DNA of 64,000 nt from Eonycteris spelaea (taxonomy: Eukaryota > Chordata > Mammalia > Chiroptera > Pteropodidae): the NCBI GenBank assembly GCA_003508835.1, contig PUFA01000203.1, forward strand, positions 2,324,501 to 2,388,500. Reading direction: 5' to 3'. Position 1 is the first letter of the stretch. Each line of letters begins with the position of its first letter. A program made the translations under genes and the position numbers. This document shows, piece after piece, positions 48,001 to 60,100 of the stretch. Below the pieces are notes generated by a model. It saw nothing but the letters and a program-made list of their open reading frames with translations, was not told where the DNA came from and searched no databases.

Positions 48001-50243
48001 TCTCGTCTTCTCTCGGCTTGAGCGTGCGAACCCTGGGGTTAAGCTTTTCCAGCTCAAATCCGGGCTCCATCGCTCACTAGTGGACAGTTGTCTAGCTCTG
48101 TGCGCCTCAGCGTCCCCATCTGTTAAACGAGGGTGGGACCGTAGATCACGTGTGAAGCCCTCGGCGCCATGCCTCGCCCGGCCTCAGACCTGGCGCATCC
48201 TTTCCCTCTCCTCCCTTTTTGTTCCTGCCTTCCTTTTCCTGTCTTTTTCCTCATGCCGCCATCCTGTCCCTTGCCCTCTCCTATCGCCTTTCCCTTTTCC
48301 ATGATTTCGTAGACTCAGAGTGTCTCAGATCATGGAGCCCAGACCCTTCATGTTACAGACGAGGAGACCGGGGCTCAGAGGGAAGGTGACTTTCCCGAGT
48401 CCACGGCGCATGATGGAAAGAGGCGGGACCAGAACCAGAAGCTCTTCGTTCAGGGCTTCTCCTCACTGCTGCGACCCGTAGCTCTGCCCTCCCTCCCCGT
48501 CCTTCTGTCTTGCTCTCTCTCTGCCCTCTCTGCTCTGCCCTGCTTCGTTCTCCTCCTCCATTGCTCATCCCTGGAATGTGTGTTCCGTGTTCCATCTGAC
48601 GCAGGTCCCCTCTTCTGCAGGAGACATTGAGGCCAGGCCGGCTTGGGCTCTGCTCTCAAAGCCTGGAGTGACCCTAACCTCCCTCCCTCCCTTCCTCCTT
48701 TTTCCTTCCTCCTCTCTCACTTCCTCCGGCCTTTTCAAAGGGCTTTCGAATAGCAGTTCTCAAGTTCATTGTCGCTGTCAGGCACTTGTGAGGTGTGTCA
48801 CAAGTATTTGCTTAGTAATGATCGTTAAGGCACCAGGTGTAGGAAAGGGTTACTTCGGGACCGGATTCAAATTGTCCTCACGTTAGCCTGGCCCAGTCAT
48901 TTCGTTTTGATAAGCAGTGCTGAGGAGCTGCGCCCGGTCCCGGGGGGCCCGCGGGAGTGTTGGGTGTCAGGTTTGTGCTGAGTGAGGGTGGTCGCGGCTT
49001 CCCAGGGTGGAAGTCCTAAGAGTTCCTTTTGGGGCCATGCTGAAAGGTAAGCATCCCTTTTTTTCCTTGCTTCTCTATAGGGCGTCCCCCTGGACACAAG
49101 TAAACTGCCCACCGACCAGCGGCTGCCTCCGTACCCCTACAGCCCCCCAAGTCTGGTTCTGCCCACCCAGCCACCCACTGCAAAGCCTCTGCAGCAGCCA
49201 GGGCTGCCTGCTCAGGCCTGCTCGGTGCCGTCCACAGGCAGACAGCCCCCGGGCAGGCAGCCGCACGGCGGGGTGCTCTACCCGCCCAGCTCCGGGCAGG
49301 GCCAGCGGTCTTACCACCGGCCAGCGGGAGACTTGGCCTGGGGGACGTGAGTACCAGGTCCCAAGCTCCAAAGCAGGGGAGGGGCTGGGAGCACTCAGAG
49401 GGGCTTGAGTGGTGTCAGGGGTGCAGTGCTGGACTTGGGGCTCCTCTTGCCGCGTTTGACCCCTCCCCCCCCCCCCCCCCCGCAGCTGTCTCCGCACAGC
49501 TTGCACCCAGATGATCGCTGCTTTGACCCGTTCTCTTCCTGGCACGCGCGCGCTCTGTCTCAGCAGGTACGGTGCCCACACCTCCTTGGGGCCGTGCTCG
49601 CCTCTGTCGCTCTGCTTGATGCCACCTTCCTGTGTCTCTGCTTCTGTTTCTGAGGCGGGGTGGGGGGATGCGTTTGCAGAGGCAGGCAGGTGCCTTGTTC
49701 TGAGGCCCACTGCCTCAAGGTGTGTCTGTGTGTCCATAGCTGGAGCAGTTCAGCATGCAGAGCCCGTCAGCCAGCCTGGCGCTGGACCCCCCTGGGTTTT
49801 CAGAAGGGTCTGGATTTTCGGGGGGTGAGGGGCCAGCGAGCGGCCTCCAGGACCCCCATGTCCTCAACCACCAAAACCTGACCCACTGTTCCCGCCTTGG
49901 CTCAGGGGCTAACGTCATCCTCACAGGTGAGAGAGGTGTGGGTGGTGACGCATCAGCAGGAGATCATGGGGGCCTGGCAGGTTACAGGGTGCGGGGTCCT
50001 CACCCAGCTCTTCTGCCCACAGGTGACCCCTCCCCTGGCTTCTCTAAGGAGATCGCAGCGGCCCTGGCCGCCGTGCCTGGCTTCGAGGTGTCGGCAGCTG
50101 GGTTGGAGCTGGGTCTGGGGCTGGAGGACGAACTGCGCATGGAGCCGCTGGGCCTGGAGGGGCTCAGCATGCTGAGCGACCCCTGTGCCCTGCTGCCCGA
50201 CCCTGCGGTGGAGGACTCATTCCGCAGTGACCGGCTACAGTGA
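41684..50243 (+). CDS. CRTC2: CREB-regulated transcription coactivator 2
   Basis: Fourteen coding exons: 41684-41830, 44473-44574, 44647-44763, 45240-45301, 45883-45951, 46107-46210, 46311-46340, 46508-46572, 46671-46720, 46845-47089, 47450-47844, 49081-49346, 49740-49926 and 50023-50243. About 686 residues against 693 in human. CRTC2 binds the CREB bZIP through its N-terminal helix ([20 protein letters not shown]) and activates through its C-terminal domain ([18 protein letters not shown]). The kinase switch segment [13 protein letters not shown] (Ser171 in human, a SIK/AMPK site bound by 14-3-3) is intact. The intron after 44763 is a U12-type AT-AC intron. Exon 49081-49346 is 266 nt, one short of the phase needed to join LEQFSM. 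A missing C in GGCC(C)TGG at 49336-49337 is the likely cause. All other phases agree. Confidence 0.96.
44764..45239 (+). other. CRTC2: U12-type AT-AC intron of CRTC2
   Basis: The intron begins ATATCCTT (44764-44771), the canonical U12 5' splice site. Its branch region is TTCCCTTAAC (45217-45226), 13 nt from the end, and it ends in GCAC. It joins RRYPRH exactly to [10 protein letters not shown], as in the human protein. No GT-AG alternative keeps this join. Confidence 0.93.
48040..48150 (-). mobile_element. MIR-like SINE fragment, CRTC2 intron 11
   Basis: 'ccgggctccatcgctcacta' then GTTGTCTAGCTCTGTGCG and 'tccccatctgttaaacgagg' are MIR words. Confidence 0.5.
48320..48460 (+). mobile_element. 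MIR-like SINE fragment, CRTC2 intron 11
   Basis: 'ttacagacgaggagaccggg' and GCTCAGAGGGAAGGTGAC with 'cccgagtccacggcgcatga' match the MIR core in wording. Confidence 0.5.
49464..49482. repeat. CRTC2: Poly(C) tract in CRTC2 intron 12
   Basis: A long C run directly precedes GCAG and forms a strong pyrimidine tract for a possible acceptor at 49485/49486. Length is likely unstable and hard to sequence. Confidence 0.85.
49486..49566 (+). other. CRTC2: Candidate 81-nt in-frame cassette exon in CRTC2
   Basis: A strong acceptor (C-rich tract then CAG) and a good donor (CAGCAG|GTACGG) bound 81 nt with no stop in phase 0. This is the phase used on both sides. It would insert 27 residues (starting [13 protein letters not shown]) before LEQFSM. 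I do not know such a segment in the main human isoform, so this is a prediction only. Confidence 0.35.
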
Positions 50244-50651
50244 GGGCGCTCGTCACCTCCCCTCGTCTTGGCCCTGTTCCCCATCACTGTCCCTGTCCTC
50301 CCTTCCCCTTGGCCAGTAGAGACTCCACTCTCTGCCCCCAGATCTTTCTAACGTGAATGTGGGGTCCTGAGAATGATAAAAAGTGAAGGGTTTGTCCAGG
50401 TGGCTCCTGAATTCTGCACAAGGGGTGGGCCTGGGGGAGCTCAAGGGAGGGTCTAAAGCACTTGTAACTTTGAACGGTTTGTCTGGAGGTCAGAGCCTGT
50501 TGGAGAAAGCGGGGTAGAGGGGAGCCCCGGAGGCGGGGCTAGTCCAGATGCCTAGGGGTGGGCAGTGCCAGCCCCTCCTCACCACTCTTCCCTTTGCAGT
50601 GGAGGAGAGAGCCAGAGTGGATATTATTTTTTATTAAATATATTATATGTT

Positions 50652-50657
50652 AATAAA
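50652..50657 (+). terminator. CRTC2: Poly(A) signal of CRTC2
   Basis: AATAAA in an AT-rich patch about 410 nt after the stop, followed by a GTGTAGTTGG-type GT-rich element. Confidence 0.8.
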
Positions 50658-50659
50658 AA

Positions 50660-51600
50660 AATCATATCAAACCTTTGTGTAGTTGGCTACTGTTTGGGTG
50701 CGGCTGGGGATCTAGGGGCTCCTTGGCACAAACCTTTTCACCTTTCACGTTTGCATCCTCTCAGCTCTATTGTGGATTGTGGAGCGCCCTCCCCGGCCCC
50801 CTCCCCCACCCCAGGCTCAGAATTTGTTCCCAGCATTGGACATGGGGGGCCAGGCTAGGTGTAGGCTCCCATGGCAGCAGGTGTGTGCCTTCAGGTCCCT
50901 CCCATGCATTCAGGGACCTGCTGCAGCATGGGGACAGGACTCTGACTGGCCAGACTAGTTATGACCCTTCCTCACCTCATGGCCTGGCAGGGAGTCAGGA
51001 TGGGGAGGCAACTGCTGGCTGGACTCACACGTCTGGATTCTGGTGGAGTGACCCCAGCTCTCCCCAGAGGTAGCTGGCCCTCGTGGTGAGGCTCCCAAGG
51101 GGAGAGGACTTAACAACTGCTGACACCAGTTGGGGCTGGGCTTGGCTCCCACTTCATGGCCCTTTAAGACTATGGGACCGAGAAGTGAGGCGAGTTGTGC
51201 CTGGCCAGCCTGTGATCTCTGGATTCCTGGTCTCATGCCCGCCCGCCCCTTTGCTAGGTCTGCCCTGGCCCTCCCCTCTCCACTCATCCATCACTGGCAG
51301 GTGCTGGAGTGCGGATAGGACGGGACCGTGTCGGAAGGGATCCCCTCTGGCCAGGGTGGCAGCGCTCTGACCAGGGAGCCTGGTCACTCTCAGTACACTC
51401 AGCGGGCCGGGCGCCCGTTGCCCCAGAACCACTACCCTTCCACGTCCTGCAGTCCTGGTCTCTCCTCTTCCTCTTTCCAGAGCTCTTGTCGTTTTCAGAA
51501 AAGAGAACTGAGAGCCTCTGGCTTAGCCGGGAGGGAATGCACTGTGCCGTAAACCTGGAAGTAGGGGAGCCACTTGGGTCTCCGCAGCCCAGGCCTTAGG
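50660..51600. other. Intergenic region between CRTC2 and DENND4B
   Basis: I see no gene, RNA or clear repeat here. It is unique GC-rich sequence with short open frames only. Confidence 0.55.
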
Positions 51601-52560
51601 GCCTTCACCAGGCCCGGTGCCACATCCGCCTAGGTCGCGGCCGGCACGGGAGCGCGCCTTGGACTTGCGAGTCAGCGTCCTGCGGCATCCGCCGCGCGGT
51701 GAGAAGCTGCGGGGGTGCGAGGGGCCCTCCCAGCCGCCAGGGTCGTGTTGCAGGCGGCCGGGCGCTGGGCGGGCGCAGCCAGGGTCACGGCCGCCGGCCG
51801 GGAAGGGGGCGGGGGGGAGCGGCGGCGCCCGCGGCCCCGGAGGGGGGGCTTGGGGAGCGGAGAAAGCGGGGCGCGCGGAGGAGCACCCGGCCCCCAGCGT
51901 CGCGGGAGCCGGGAGGAGCGCGCGGCCGGAGCGAGCGGCGCCGCAGCACGGTCCCCGCGTGGCGTAGCGCGGCGGGGACGCCGGGATCGCCCGGATCTCC
52001 GTCCACCGCGCCCCGCGCCCCGGCGCCCTCGGCCGCCTCCTCCTCCTTCCCTGGCCGCCTCGGCGGGAGCGGCGCCCAAGTCGGCTGCGCCATGTCCGGG
52101 GCCGGGTAGCCCGCCGCCCCGGCCCGCCAGCCCGCCCTCCGAGCCGCCCGCAGCGGGCCGGCCGGCCGGGGAGTCCCAGGGCAGGCAGGTAGGGGCCGGA
52201 CCGGGCGGGGCGGCGGGCGGGGCAGGGAGGGAAGGAGGGAGGGGGCGCGGGCGGGCGCGGGAGGTCCCCAGCTGCTCTCCAGCGCGGCACATCTGGTTCC
52301 GGTTCCTCTCTCCTGGGGAAGTGAAAGTGGTGGGGAGTTCGCTAGCTGCGCCCTGCACCCCCTTGCTCCCGCGGGTCCGGAGCCCGAGCACCCCCCTCCC
52401 TCCGGCTCAGGTCACGCGGTGGCCGGCGCTGCTGCCGTCACGTCCCCGGCGGCTCGCCCGTCCCCTGCGCTCCTGCTCCTTCCTCAGCTGCCTCCCGCTC
52501 GGCGCGCCCTCTGCCCCAGCCCGCACTTCCCGTCACCCGGCTAGTGGGCGTTGGGACCCC
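51600..52560 (+). promoter_or_regulatory. DENND4B: DENND4B CpG island and noncoding first exon
   Basis: A long CpG island. A leader exon probably ends at 52188 (GGCAGGCAG|GTAGGG) and contains a five-codon upstream frame ATG TCC GGG GCC GGG TAG (52092-52109). Open frames up to 301 codons here reflect GC-rich sequence with few stops. Confidence 0.55.
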
Positions 52561-54002
52561 AACGTGTCCCTTGGCTTTCCCAGGCAGCATGGGCAAGCTG
52601 TGTGCAGGGCTCTTCCCTAGCTAAATGAGGGAGGCTCGGGTGCACAGGCCCTGCGGATGGGGGCCACCCACTCGGCCCACCCAAGGGCTTCCTGCCTGCT
52701 GCCAGGGACACAGGGCGCCCATTCGCCTACGGTGCATGAGGGCCGGGGCTCTGCCCCAGAGCTAAATCAGGAGGCTGACGATGGCTCCTGGCTTCACCTT
52801 CCAGACGTGGAGGCTAAATTTAGCTGGAGTTGGGGTGTGTGTGTGTGTCCAGAGGCCTGATTGAGGAGGGAGCCAGGCCCCTCCATGAGATTCCCAGGCG
52901 GCAGGTTAAATATGAGTGTACATCCTGAAGCCATCGGAGCCTCCTGTGCTTGGCTCCAGCTCCTTTAGTCTGAGGTTCCACCTGGCAGGATGCTGTGTTG
53001 GCACCTTCCGTGGTACCCCCCCCCACACACACACCACAGCCACACACAGCCCCAGGACGCACACCCATAGGCCCACTTCCTCTGAGCTGCAGCTTCCCCT
53101 CCACTGTTCCAGGAAGTCACCTCCCTTCCCCTCTGAAACACCCCCCCACTCCTCCCGTCCTTTCCTCCGCTGCTAGCCACCTACCAAGCTCTTTCCCAGC
53201 TTCTGCACCCTGGGGTGCCCCAGGACCCTGTGGCTCCTCTCTTTGGGGTTGGGCCATGGAGGCAGGTGAGAACTCAAAGTTACTGAAGGCCCGTCGTGGG
53301 CCTGTTTCCCTCCCTGGGCTCCATGGAGGAGGGCATGGGCATAGCGGAGACTCTCATTCACAGCCAGTTTTGTCCTCGCCGGGGACACCCAAGGATCTTG
53401 GAGGTGGGGGGCACTGGTTTTGTTGTCGGGTCAGTGGAATGAGGCAAGGAAAAAGGACATGAGTCTGGTGAAAAGCCGTTAAGGTTCGGGTTTTGTGGCT
53501 TTCCTGGACGCTTGTGGTGTTCTCACAGACCCAGAGCTGGGCTCCTTGAACCTTTAGCCAGCTCGTGCAGTTCTTAGGCTGTCATCCCTAGAGCGGGGAC
53601 GTCAGCACCCCTGAAACAGACCATGAGGGTGCACTATGTCATGGCCAGGATGTGTGATGTCATTGCAGGCCACTACGGAAAAGATGGATCTGTTATAACG
53701 GGGGGGGGGGTACGGGAACAATGGGATGTCAGAGCCAGGGTTGGCTGTGTGCAGGGGAGTGGAGTTGGGGTTCTTTGGGGAGAGGGCTGGGACCACTGAG
53801 AGGGGCCCTGGTCTCTTTAAGAGCCGTGGTGGGCTGTGAGGGCCTGGTGATGTCACAGGCGGGAGAGTTCAGGATTGGCTGACTGCCCATCCTGCCTTTC
53901 CTTGAAAGGACTAGGAAGGGGAGGGGAGCCAGAGGGGCACCCTGGTTGCCGTGGCAACACCAGCCTGCCTCTCTTCACCTCTCCCCTATTTGTCCATTCC
54001 AG

Positions 54003-54104
54003 ATGTGGTGAATGAGGGGGGGCCATGGCGGAGGAGCGGCCCCCCCGGCTGGTGGATTACTTCGTGATAGCTGGGCTTGCAGCAGACGGAGCGTCCGTCC
54101 CTGA
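54003..54104 (+). promoter_or_regulatory. DENND4B: Upstream start codons of DENND4B
   Basis: The exon that begins at 54003 opens with a minimal frame ATG TGG TGA (54003-54011). A second ATG at 54012 opens a 31-codon frame in a different register, which runs across the true start at 54025 and stops at 54102-54104. The main ATG has the strong GGGGGCCATGG context. Leaky scanning or re-initiation would be needed, so translation may be dampened. Confidence 0.6.
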
Positions 54105-57100
54105 GGAAACGTGGGTTCCCGAACCCAGTGGGCCCCTGCGCCCTCCCCGGCCAGCGGAGCCCATCATCGATGTGGCAGTCATCGCCAGGGCGCTGGGCGA
54201 GGAGGTGCCACAGGGGTACACATGCATCCAGGCATCCGCGGGGGGCCACCCCTTGGAACTCAGCGCCGGGCTCCTGGGTGGAACTCAGCCCCTCATCTGC
54301 TACCGCAGGGGCCGTGACAAGCCCCCCCTCGTGGAGCTAGGGTGTGTGCCCTACCCGTGCTGGCACCAGGGGAGGCGGGGAGGGACTGTGGGGGAGGCAG
54401 GGGCATGGGCTGAGGGATGGGCCATAGGGATGGGAAGACGGCGGGCTGACGACAGGGCTTGGAGAGGGGACCGAAGCTGTTTGTCCTTAGTCCTCACACT
54501 GATTTGGGTTCTTGTACTCGCGTTGCTACTGGGTAGCTGTGTGACCTCGGGCAGGTTTTGAGCCCACTCTGGGCCTCTTTCCTCATCTGTAAAGTGGGGA
54601 AAGTCATACCACCTCATGGGGTGCTTGAGAAGACGAAATGAGCTCATCCGCAGAAGGGCCTCACACGGAGTCAGTAAATGGTAGCTCTTTTCTTAGCTTT
54701 ATTAACAAGTATGAGAGCCACGGATGGCGGAAAGGATTGTTGCTGAGCCGGGCAGAAGCGGGTGCAGGATTTGGAGGGCAGACTTCACTGAGACGTGGTC
54801 ACCGGGGTCGGGGTTTGACGAGGCACAGGGTGCAAGGCAGGTGGCAGGGCGGGAGGCTTTCTCCTCTGCCCCAAACTCCATGTCTCTCTCTCTGCTCTCT
54901 GTGCCAAGGGTGCTGTATGAGGGGAAGGAGCGTCCCAAGCCTGGCTTCCAGGTGCTAGACACGACGCCCTACAGCCACTCAGCCAACCTGGCCCCTCCGG
55001 GCCCTGGGCACCCCCGCACCTACCTCACTTACCGGCGAGCCGCAGAGGGGGCAGGGCTGCATGCCCTGGGCATCACCGACCTCTGCCTGGTGCTGCCCAG
55101 CAAGGGCGAGGGCACACCTCACACTTACTGCCGTCTGCCCCGCAACCTCAACCCGGGCATGGTGAGCGGGCCGGGGCCCAGGGCCTGCAGCATCTCGGTG
55201 TGAGGGTGTGGCCTCTGCGCAAAGGGCATCCTAGGCCCACCACCTCTAATGGCAGGGGTGGCCAGAGGGGTGACTCTGGTCTTGGGGGGCTGGGATTAGA
55301 GGGGGTTCTAAAGATCGCTTAGGGGTGGTGGAGGAAATGGACCCCAGACACCTTAGCTGTGTGCCCGCTTGTGTCTTGCCGTTCCTGGGGCAGTGGGGGC
55401 CGGCAGTGTACCTGTGCTACAAGGTGGGCCTGGCCAAGGCCAACACGCTGGTGTATGAGGCCGGTGAGTAGCCCTCGGACTTCCGCGTCCTCCGCCCCGG
55501 CGCCTGCCGTGTCCCTCCGCGCGCGGTCCTCCGCATCCCTCCGCCCTGGCGCCTGCCGTGTCCCTGGAGCTCTCCTCCCTTTGGCCACTTGGTGCTTCTC
55601 TGGGATCCCCTGGTTCCTTCCCCCGGAGTCTGATGGACCCTCCTCCTTTCGGGTGCCCCCCACACTGCGGGGGCGGTGCAGAGATGCTGGGCCGCTACCC
55701 AGAGGCGGACAATGAGGCGTTCCCGCTGCCCGAGTCCGTGCCCGTCTTCTGCCTGCCCATGGGGGCCACCGTCGAGTGCTGGCCTGCTCACACCAAGTAC
55801 CCAGTGCCCGTCTTCTCCACCTTTGTGCTCACGGGTGCAGCTGGTGACAAGGTGGGTGCGTGGAGCGCGGGAAGGGGCGAGGGCCGCGCGGGGCCCGCCT
55901 GACTGCCCCTGCCCCCCCAGGTGTATGGGGCCGCCCTGCAGTTCTACGAGGCGTTCCCGAGGGAGCGGCTGTCGGAGCGGCAGGCGCGGGCCCTGGGCCT
56001 GCTGAGCGCGGTGGAGCGCGGCCGGGCGCTGGAGGGCCGGGCGGTGCGCAGCCGGCGGGCCATCGCTGTGCTGTCGCGCTGGCCGGCCTTCCCCGCCTTC
56101 CGAGCCTTCCTCACCTTCCTGTACCGCTACTCCGTCTCCGGCCCCCACCGGCTGCCCTTGGAAGCGTGAGCACGGCCCCCCTTGCACAGGGGAGGGGTGG
56201 GCGCGATGAGGATGGGGTGCAGAGGTGTGGCATGGGCTGCCAGGTCTGTCCGCTGCGAAAGTGCCACTGGCTGAAGGGGACAGTGGGCCTGAAGTCCAGT
56301 GTGGCTGCTGGCTAAGTCCTGGCGGGGGCTGTGCTGGCGGGGGATAGGGGGTGGGGGGTTGGAGGAGGAGGGGTCTTTTTTCCGATCTGCACGAATTCTA
56401 TGAATAATGGCGGCTCCGATGGCTGAGGCTGAGGTCCGGAACAAGTGAGGTCCTCGCAGCAGGTGACAAGCGCGGATGTGGCAGTGGGCGAGGGACGATG
56501 GGGTCTGCCTCTGACCGGTACCCCTCTCTCCCCCAGGCACATCTCCCACTTCATTCACAACGTCCCCTTCCCTTCCCCACAGAGACCCCGAATCCTGGTG
56601 CAGGTGAGGGCCACAGCCAGGCTGGGCTGGATGGGAGCGGGGCCGCTGGCCTCCAAGCCCCTGACCTGTGGCCCTTCTGCCTCCCAGATGTCTCCCTATG
56701 ACAACCTGCTCCTCTGCCAGCCCGTGTCCTCTCCGCTGCCCCTCAGGTACGTGCCCCGGTTTGGGAGCTTGGATGACCCGAGACATGGTAGGTGCCAGGC
56801 AGGTCGGCCCTGCTGTCGAGGTCTGTGCAGGCTGGGCCAGTGACTGGGGGATGGTCTGGTGACCCGCCCCCCACCGTGGCACTGCCCACAGTGGTGCCAG
56901 CTTCCTGCAGCTGCTGCAGAGTCTGGGCCCCGATCTGGCCATCACGCTGCTGCTGGCCGTGCTCACGGAGCACAAACTGCTCGTCCACTCGCTGCGGCCG
57001 GATCTGCTCACCAGCGTCTGCGAGGCCCTCGTCTCTGTGAGTACCCCCCGCCCACCCCACATTGTTCTTTTGGGTGCCCCACCCCTGCCTGAACTGTCCT

Positions 57101-60100
57101 GGGAGGGCTCCTCAGCCTTCTCCTGGGGCACAGCCTGCAGGGGCACCCAGCTCCCACAGGAGCTCTTCTCCGGAGCCCGCCCCCAACCGCGTCTGGACAG
57201 GCACTGCACACCCGAAGCCGGTGACCCCCGACCCCGACTGCCTCCCCTGCTCACGGGTCTGCAATCCGTGCTGCAGATGATCTTCCCGCTGCACTGGCAG
57301 TGCCCGTACATCCCGCTGTGCCCGCTGGTGCTGGCCGACGTGCTGAGCGCCCCGGTGCCCTTCATCGTGGGCATCCACTCCAGCTACTTCGACCTGCATG
57401 ACCCGCCTGCTGATGTCATCTGCGTCGATCTGGACACCAACACGCTCTTCCAGTAAGAGGGCCGTTCTCGTTCTGGGGCTGCAGGGAGGTGCCCGGGAGG
57501 AGCCCGGAGGAGCCCGGAGCCCCACGCACTCAAACGAACGAGTCCCACGGCCCCTCCTTCCCTCTGCTTCTCTCACAGGGCTGAGGACAAGAAGCCCCTC
57601 TCCCCTCGGACCCTGCCTCGCAAGCCCTACAAGGTTCTGCTGGCTACACTGACAAACCTGTACCAGCAGCTGGATCAGAGTGAGAAGCCTGGGTGGGAGG
57701 CTGGAAACTGCCATTGACTTTAAACCTTCTGTCTGGGGAGGCCGGTGGAGAGCTAGACCTTACCTGAGGAGGTTAGAGGTATTGGGGAACCATTTGGTGG
57801 AAGTGAAGGGAATTCAAATTCCAAATTCCAAATTCCAAGGGAAGGGTGTACAGTATTAATAATATTCCTGAATACACTGAGAAGGTCGAGCTTGTCACGG
57901 GGGGGGGCTTGAAACCATCACCTCGGGGTAACTTCCGTCAGGGTCGGTGGGAGGTGGGTTAGCAGCTGGAGGTGGAGGCGCATGTGCAGAGTCGGGGCCT
58001 GGGGAAGCCCCTGGGGGCTGGCCCCGGGTCTCAGGCCACCCTGCTCCCCAGCATACACCGGGCCGGAGGAGGAGGCATCCCTGGAGTTCCTGCTGACCGA
58101 CTACGAGGCTGTGTGCGGCCGCCGAGCCCGGCTGGAGCGCGAGGTGCAGGGCGCCTTCCTCCGCTTCATGGCCTGTCTGCTCAAAGGCTATCGCGACTTC
58201 CTGCGCCCACTCACCATGGCCCCCTCTGAGGGCGCTCGGGACGTGGACAACCTCTTCTTCCTGCAGGGTAAAGAGAACTTGTCTCCGCTTGGGGATGGTC
58301 TCGCGGGAGGGCTGGCCCTGGGGACTGGGGCCACCCAGTTGCTTGTTCCTTCGCTGGGCAAACACATTTGTGGGCACCAGCTCTGAGCCACACGCCCTTC
58401 TGGGCTTGGAAGGAGGAGGAGGGGGACAAAGATGAAGTGGCTGTGATCCAGCCCCCTGGGAACCCTGGGCTTGGGTTGGGCTCAGGGACGCCTGTGGTGA
58501 GCCACTCCCATGAGCAGAGCTCTCTTTGGGGACACTGGCCTCGGAGAAGCCCTGTCTGAGGGAGTGGGTACCGGCAACCGGGACTCCATGGGACCCTGGC
58601 GCTGGGGGCTGAGCCCGTCGGCCTGGTGGGTGGGCTGGTTGTGCCAGAGGGGTCCAGGAGATGATGGCCGTGATGGCCGGGATGCCACGTGGGCAGGGGA
58701 CCAGGGAAGGGGTTCAGGAGGGGGTGGCTGTGGCAGGGAAGCCTGGCAGCCTCCCCGGCCCCTTCCCGCTCCCCCAGGCTTCCTCAAGTCCCGGGAGCGC
58801 TCCAGCCACAAGCTGTACTCACAGCTGCTGCGCACGCAGATGTTCTCGCAGTTCATCGAGGAGTGCTCCTTCGGCTCCGCCCGGCACGCGGCCCTCGAGT
58901 TCTTCGACTCCTGTGTTGACAAGGTTGGGCGCCGGCCCTTCCCTCTGTGCCCTCTGCCCTCCGCTCTGCTCCGGGCTGTCTCTGTTTACCCCAGGGCCAC
59001 TATAAACACCACTCTCAGCCGTCCGTGACCGGGCCGGTGCCCCCGGAGTCACTGCGCGCAGCCGCGCAGCCGCACACGCTGGCCCCACGCACCTCGCGTC
59101 TCCCCGCCCGACCCCGCCCTGGCTGCATCCGCAGGGCCTGGACTGCCCCTTCCCGTGGGTGTGCTTTCGGGACTGTGGGACGCAGGGGCCCCGCTCCACG
59201 CCCGCCGTCCTGACGCTTGGGCTCTGCACGGGGCTCAGGTCCGCCCGGAGCAGGAGAAGCCTGAGCCCACCCCGCTGGTGGAGCTGGAGGAGCTGTCTGG
59301 AAGCGAGCTCACCGTCTTCATCACGCCTCCCGAGGAGCCCCCGGCAACGGAGGGCGCCGACCCCAGTCCGCAGTACTGGTGAGCGCCTCTCGTGCCCCCG
59401 CTTGTCTCAGGCCACGCGGCTAGCTTAGTGCTCACCACGCCTGATGCGGCCCCTCCGCCCCTCAGCTACGACGGGTTCCCGGAGCTGCGGGCCGAGCTGT
59501 TCGAGTCTCCCCGAGAACAAGCCGGGGCCCTTCCTCTGCCGGGCCCCTCCCGCAGCGCCCCCAGCAGCCCCGCCCCTCGCCGTACCAAGCAGGTACCCCG
59601 CAGGCGGCCCCAGCTTTGTCTGTGAAATGGGGGTGAGGTCGTTGGGGGTTCACGTATGTCTGGCATTGTCGTCACTATCGTCTCGTCTTCTGAGCTTTGT
59701 AGGGCTCCGACCTGCCCACACTCCAGGGCCAGGCCTTTGCCCGGGGCGGCGGGGCGAAGCCGCATCCCTGCCTCCAAGCACAGCCCCCCTGGGGGGGAAC
59801 CGCTTCTCCCACGCGTTTTAAGGTCTGCCCTGCCCCGGCAGCCCTGTGCTCACCCGGTGTGTCCCCGCCCCGCCTAGGAGATGAAGGTCGCGCAGCGGGT
59901 GGCGCAGAAGTCAGCGGCGGTGCCCGAGCTGTGGGCGCGCTGCCTGCTGGGGCACTGCTACGGGCTGTGGTTCCTGTGCCTGCCCGCCTACGTGCGGTCA
60001 GCGCCCTCCCGCGTGCAGGCGCTGCACACGGCCTACCACGTGCTGCGCCAGATGGAGAGCCACAAAGTGGTGCTGCCGGACGAGGTGGGCGCCGGGCTGG

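Noticed and set aside
51715..52620. 301-codon plus and 239-255-codon minus frames in the DENND4B CpG island
   Set aside because: Low-complexity Pro/Ala/Arg/Gly readings on both strands of one CpG island, without conserved features.
56127..57374. 415-codon minus frame opposite DENND4B
   Set aside because: It is the antisense of DENND4B exons and introns. It has no start context or domain.
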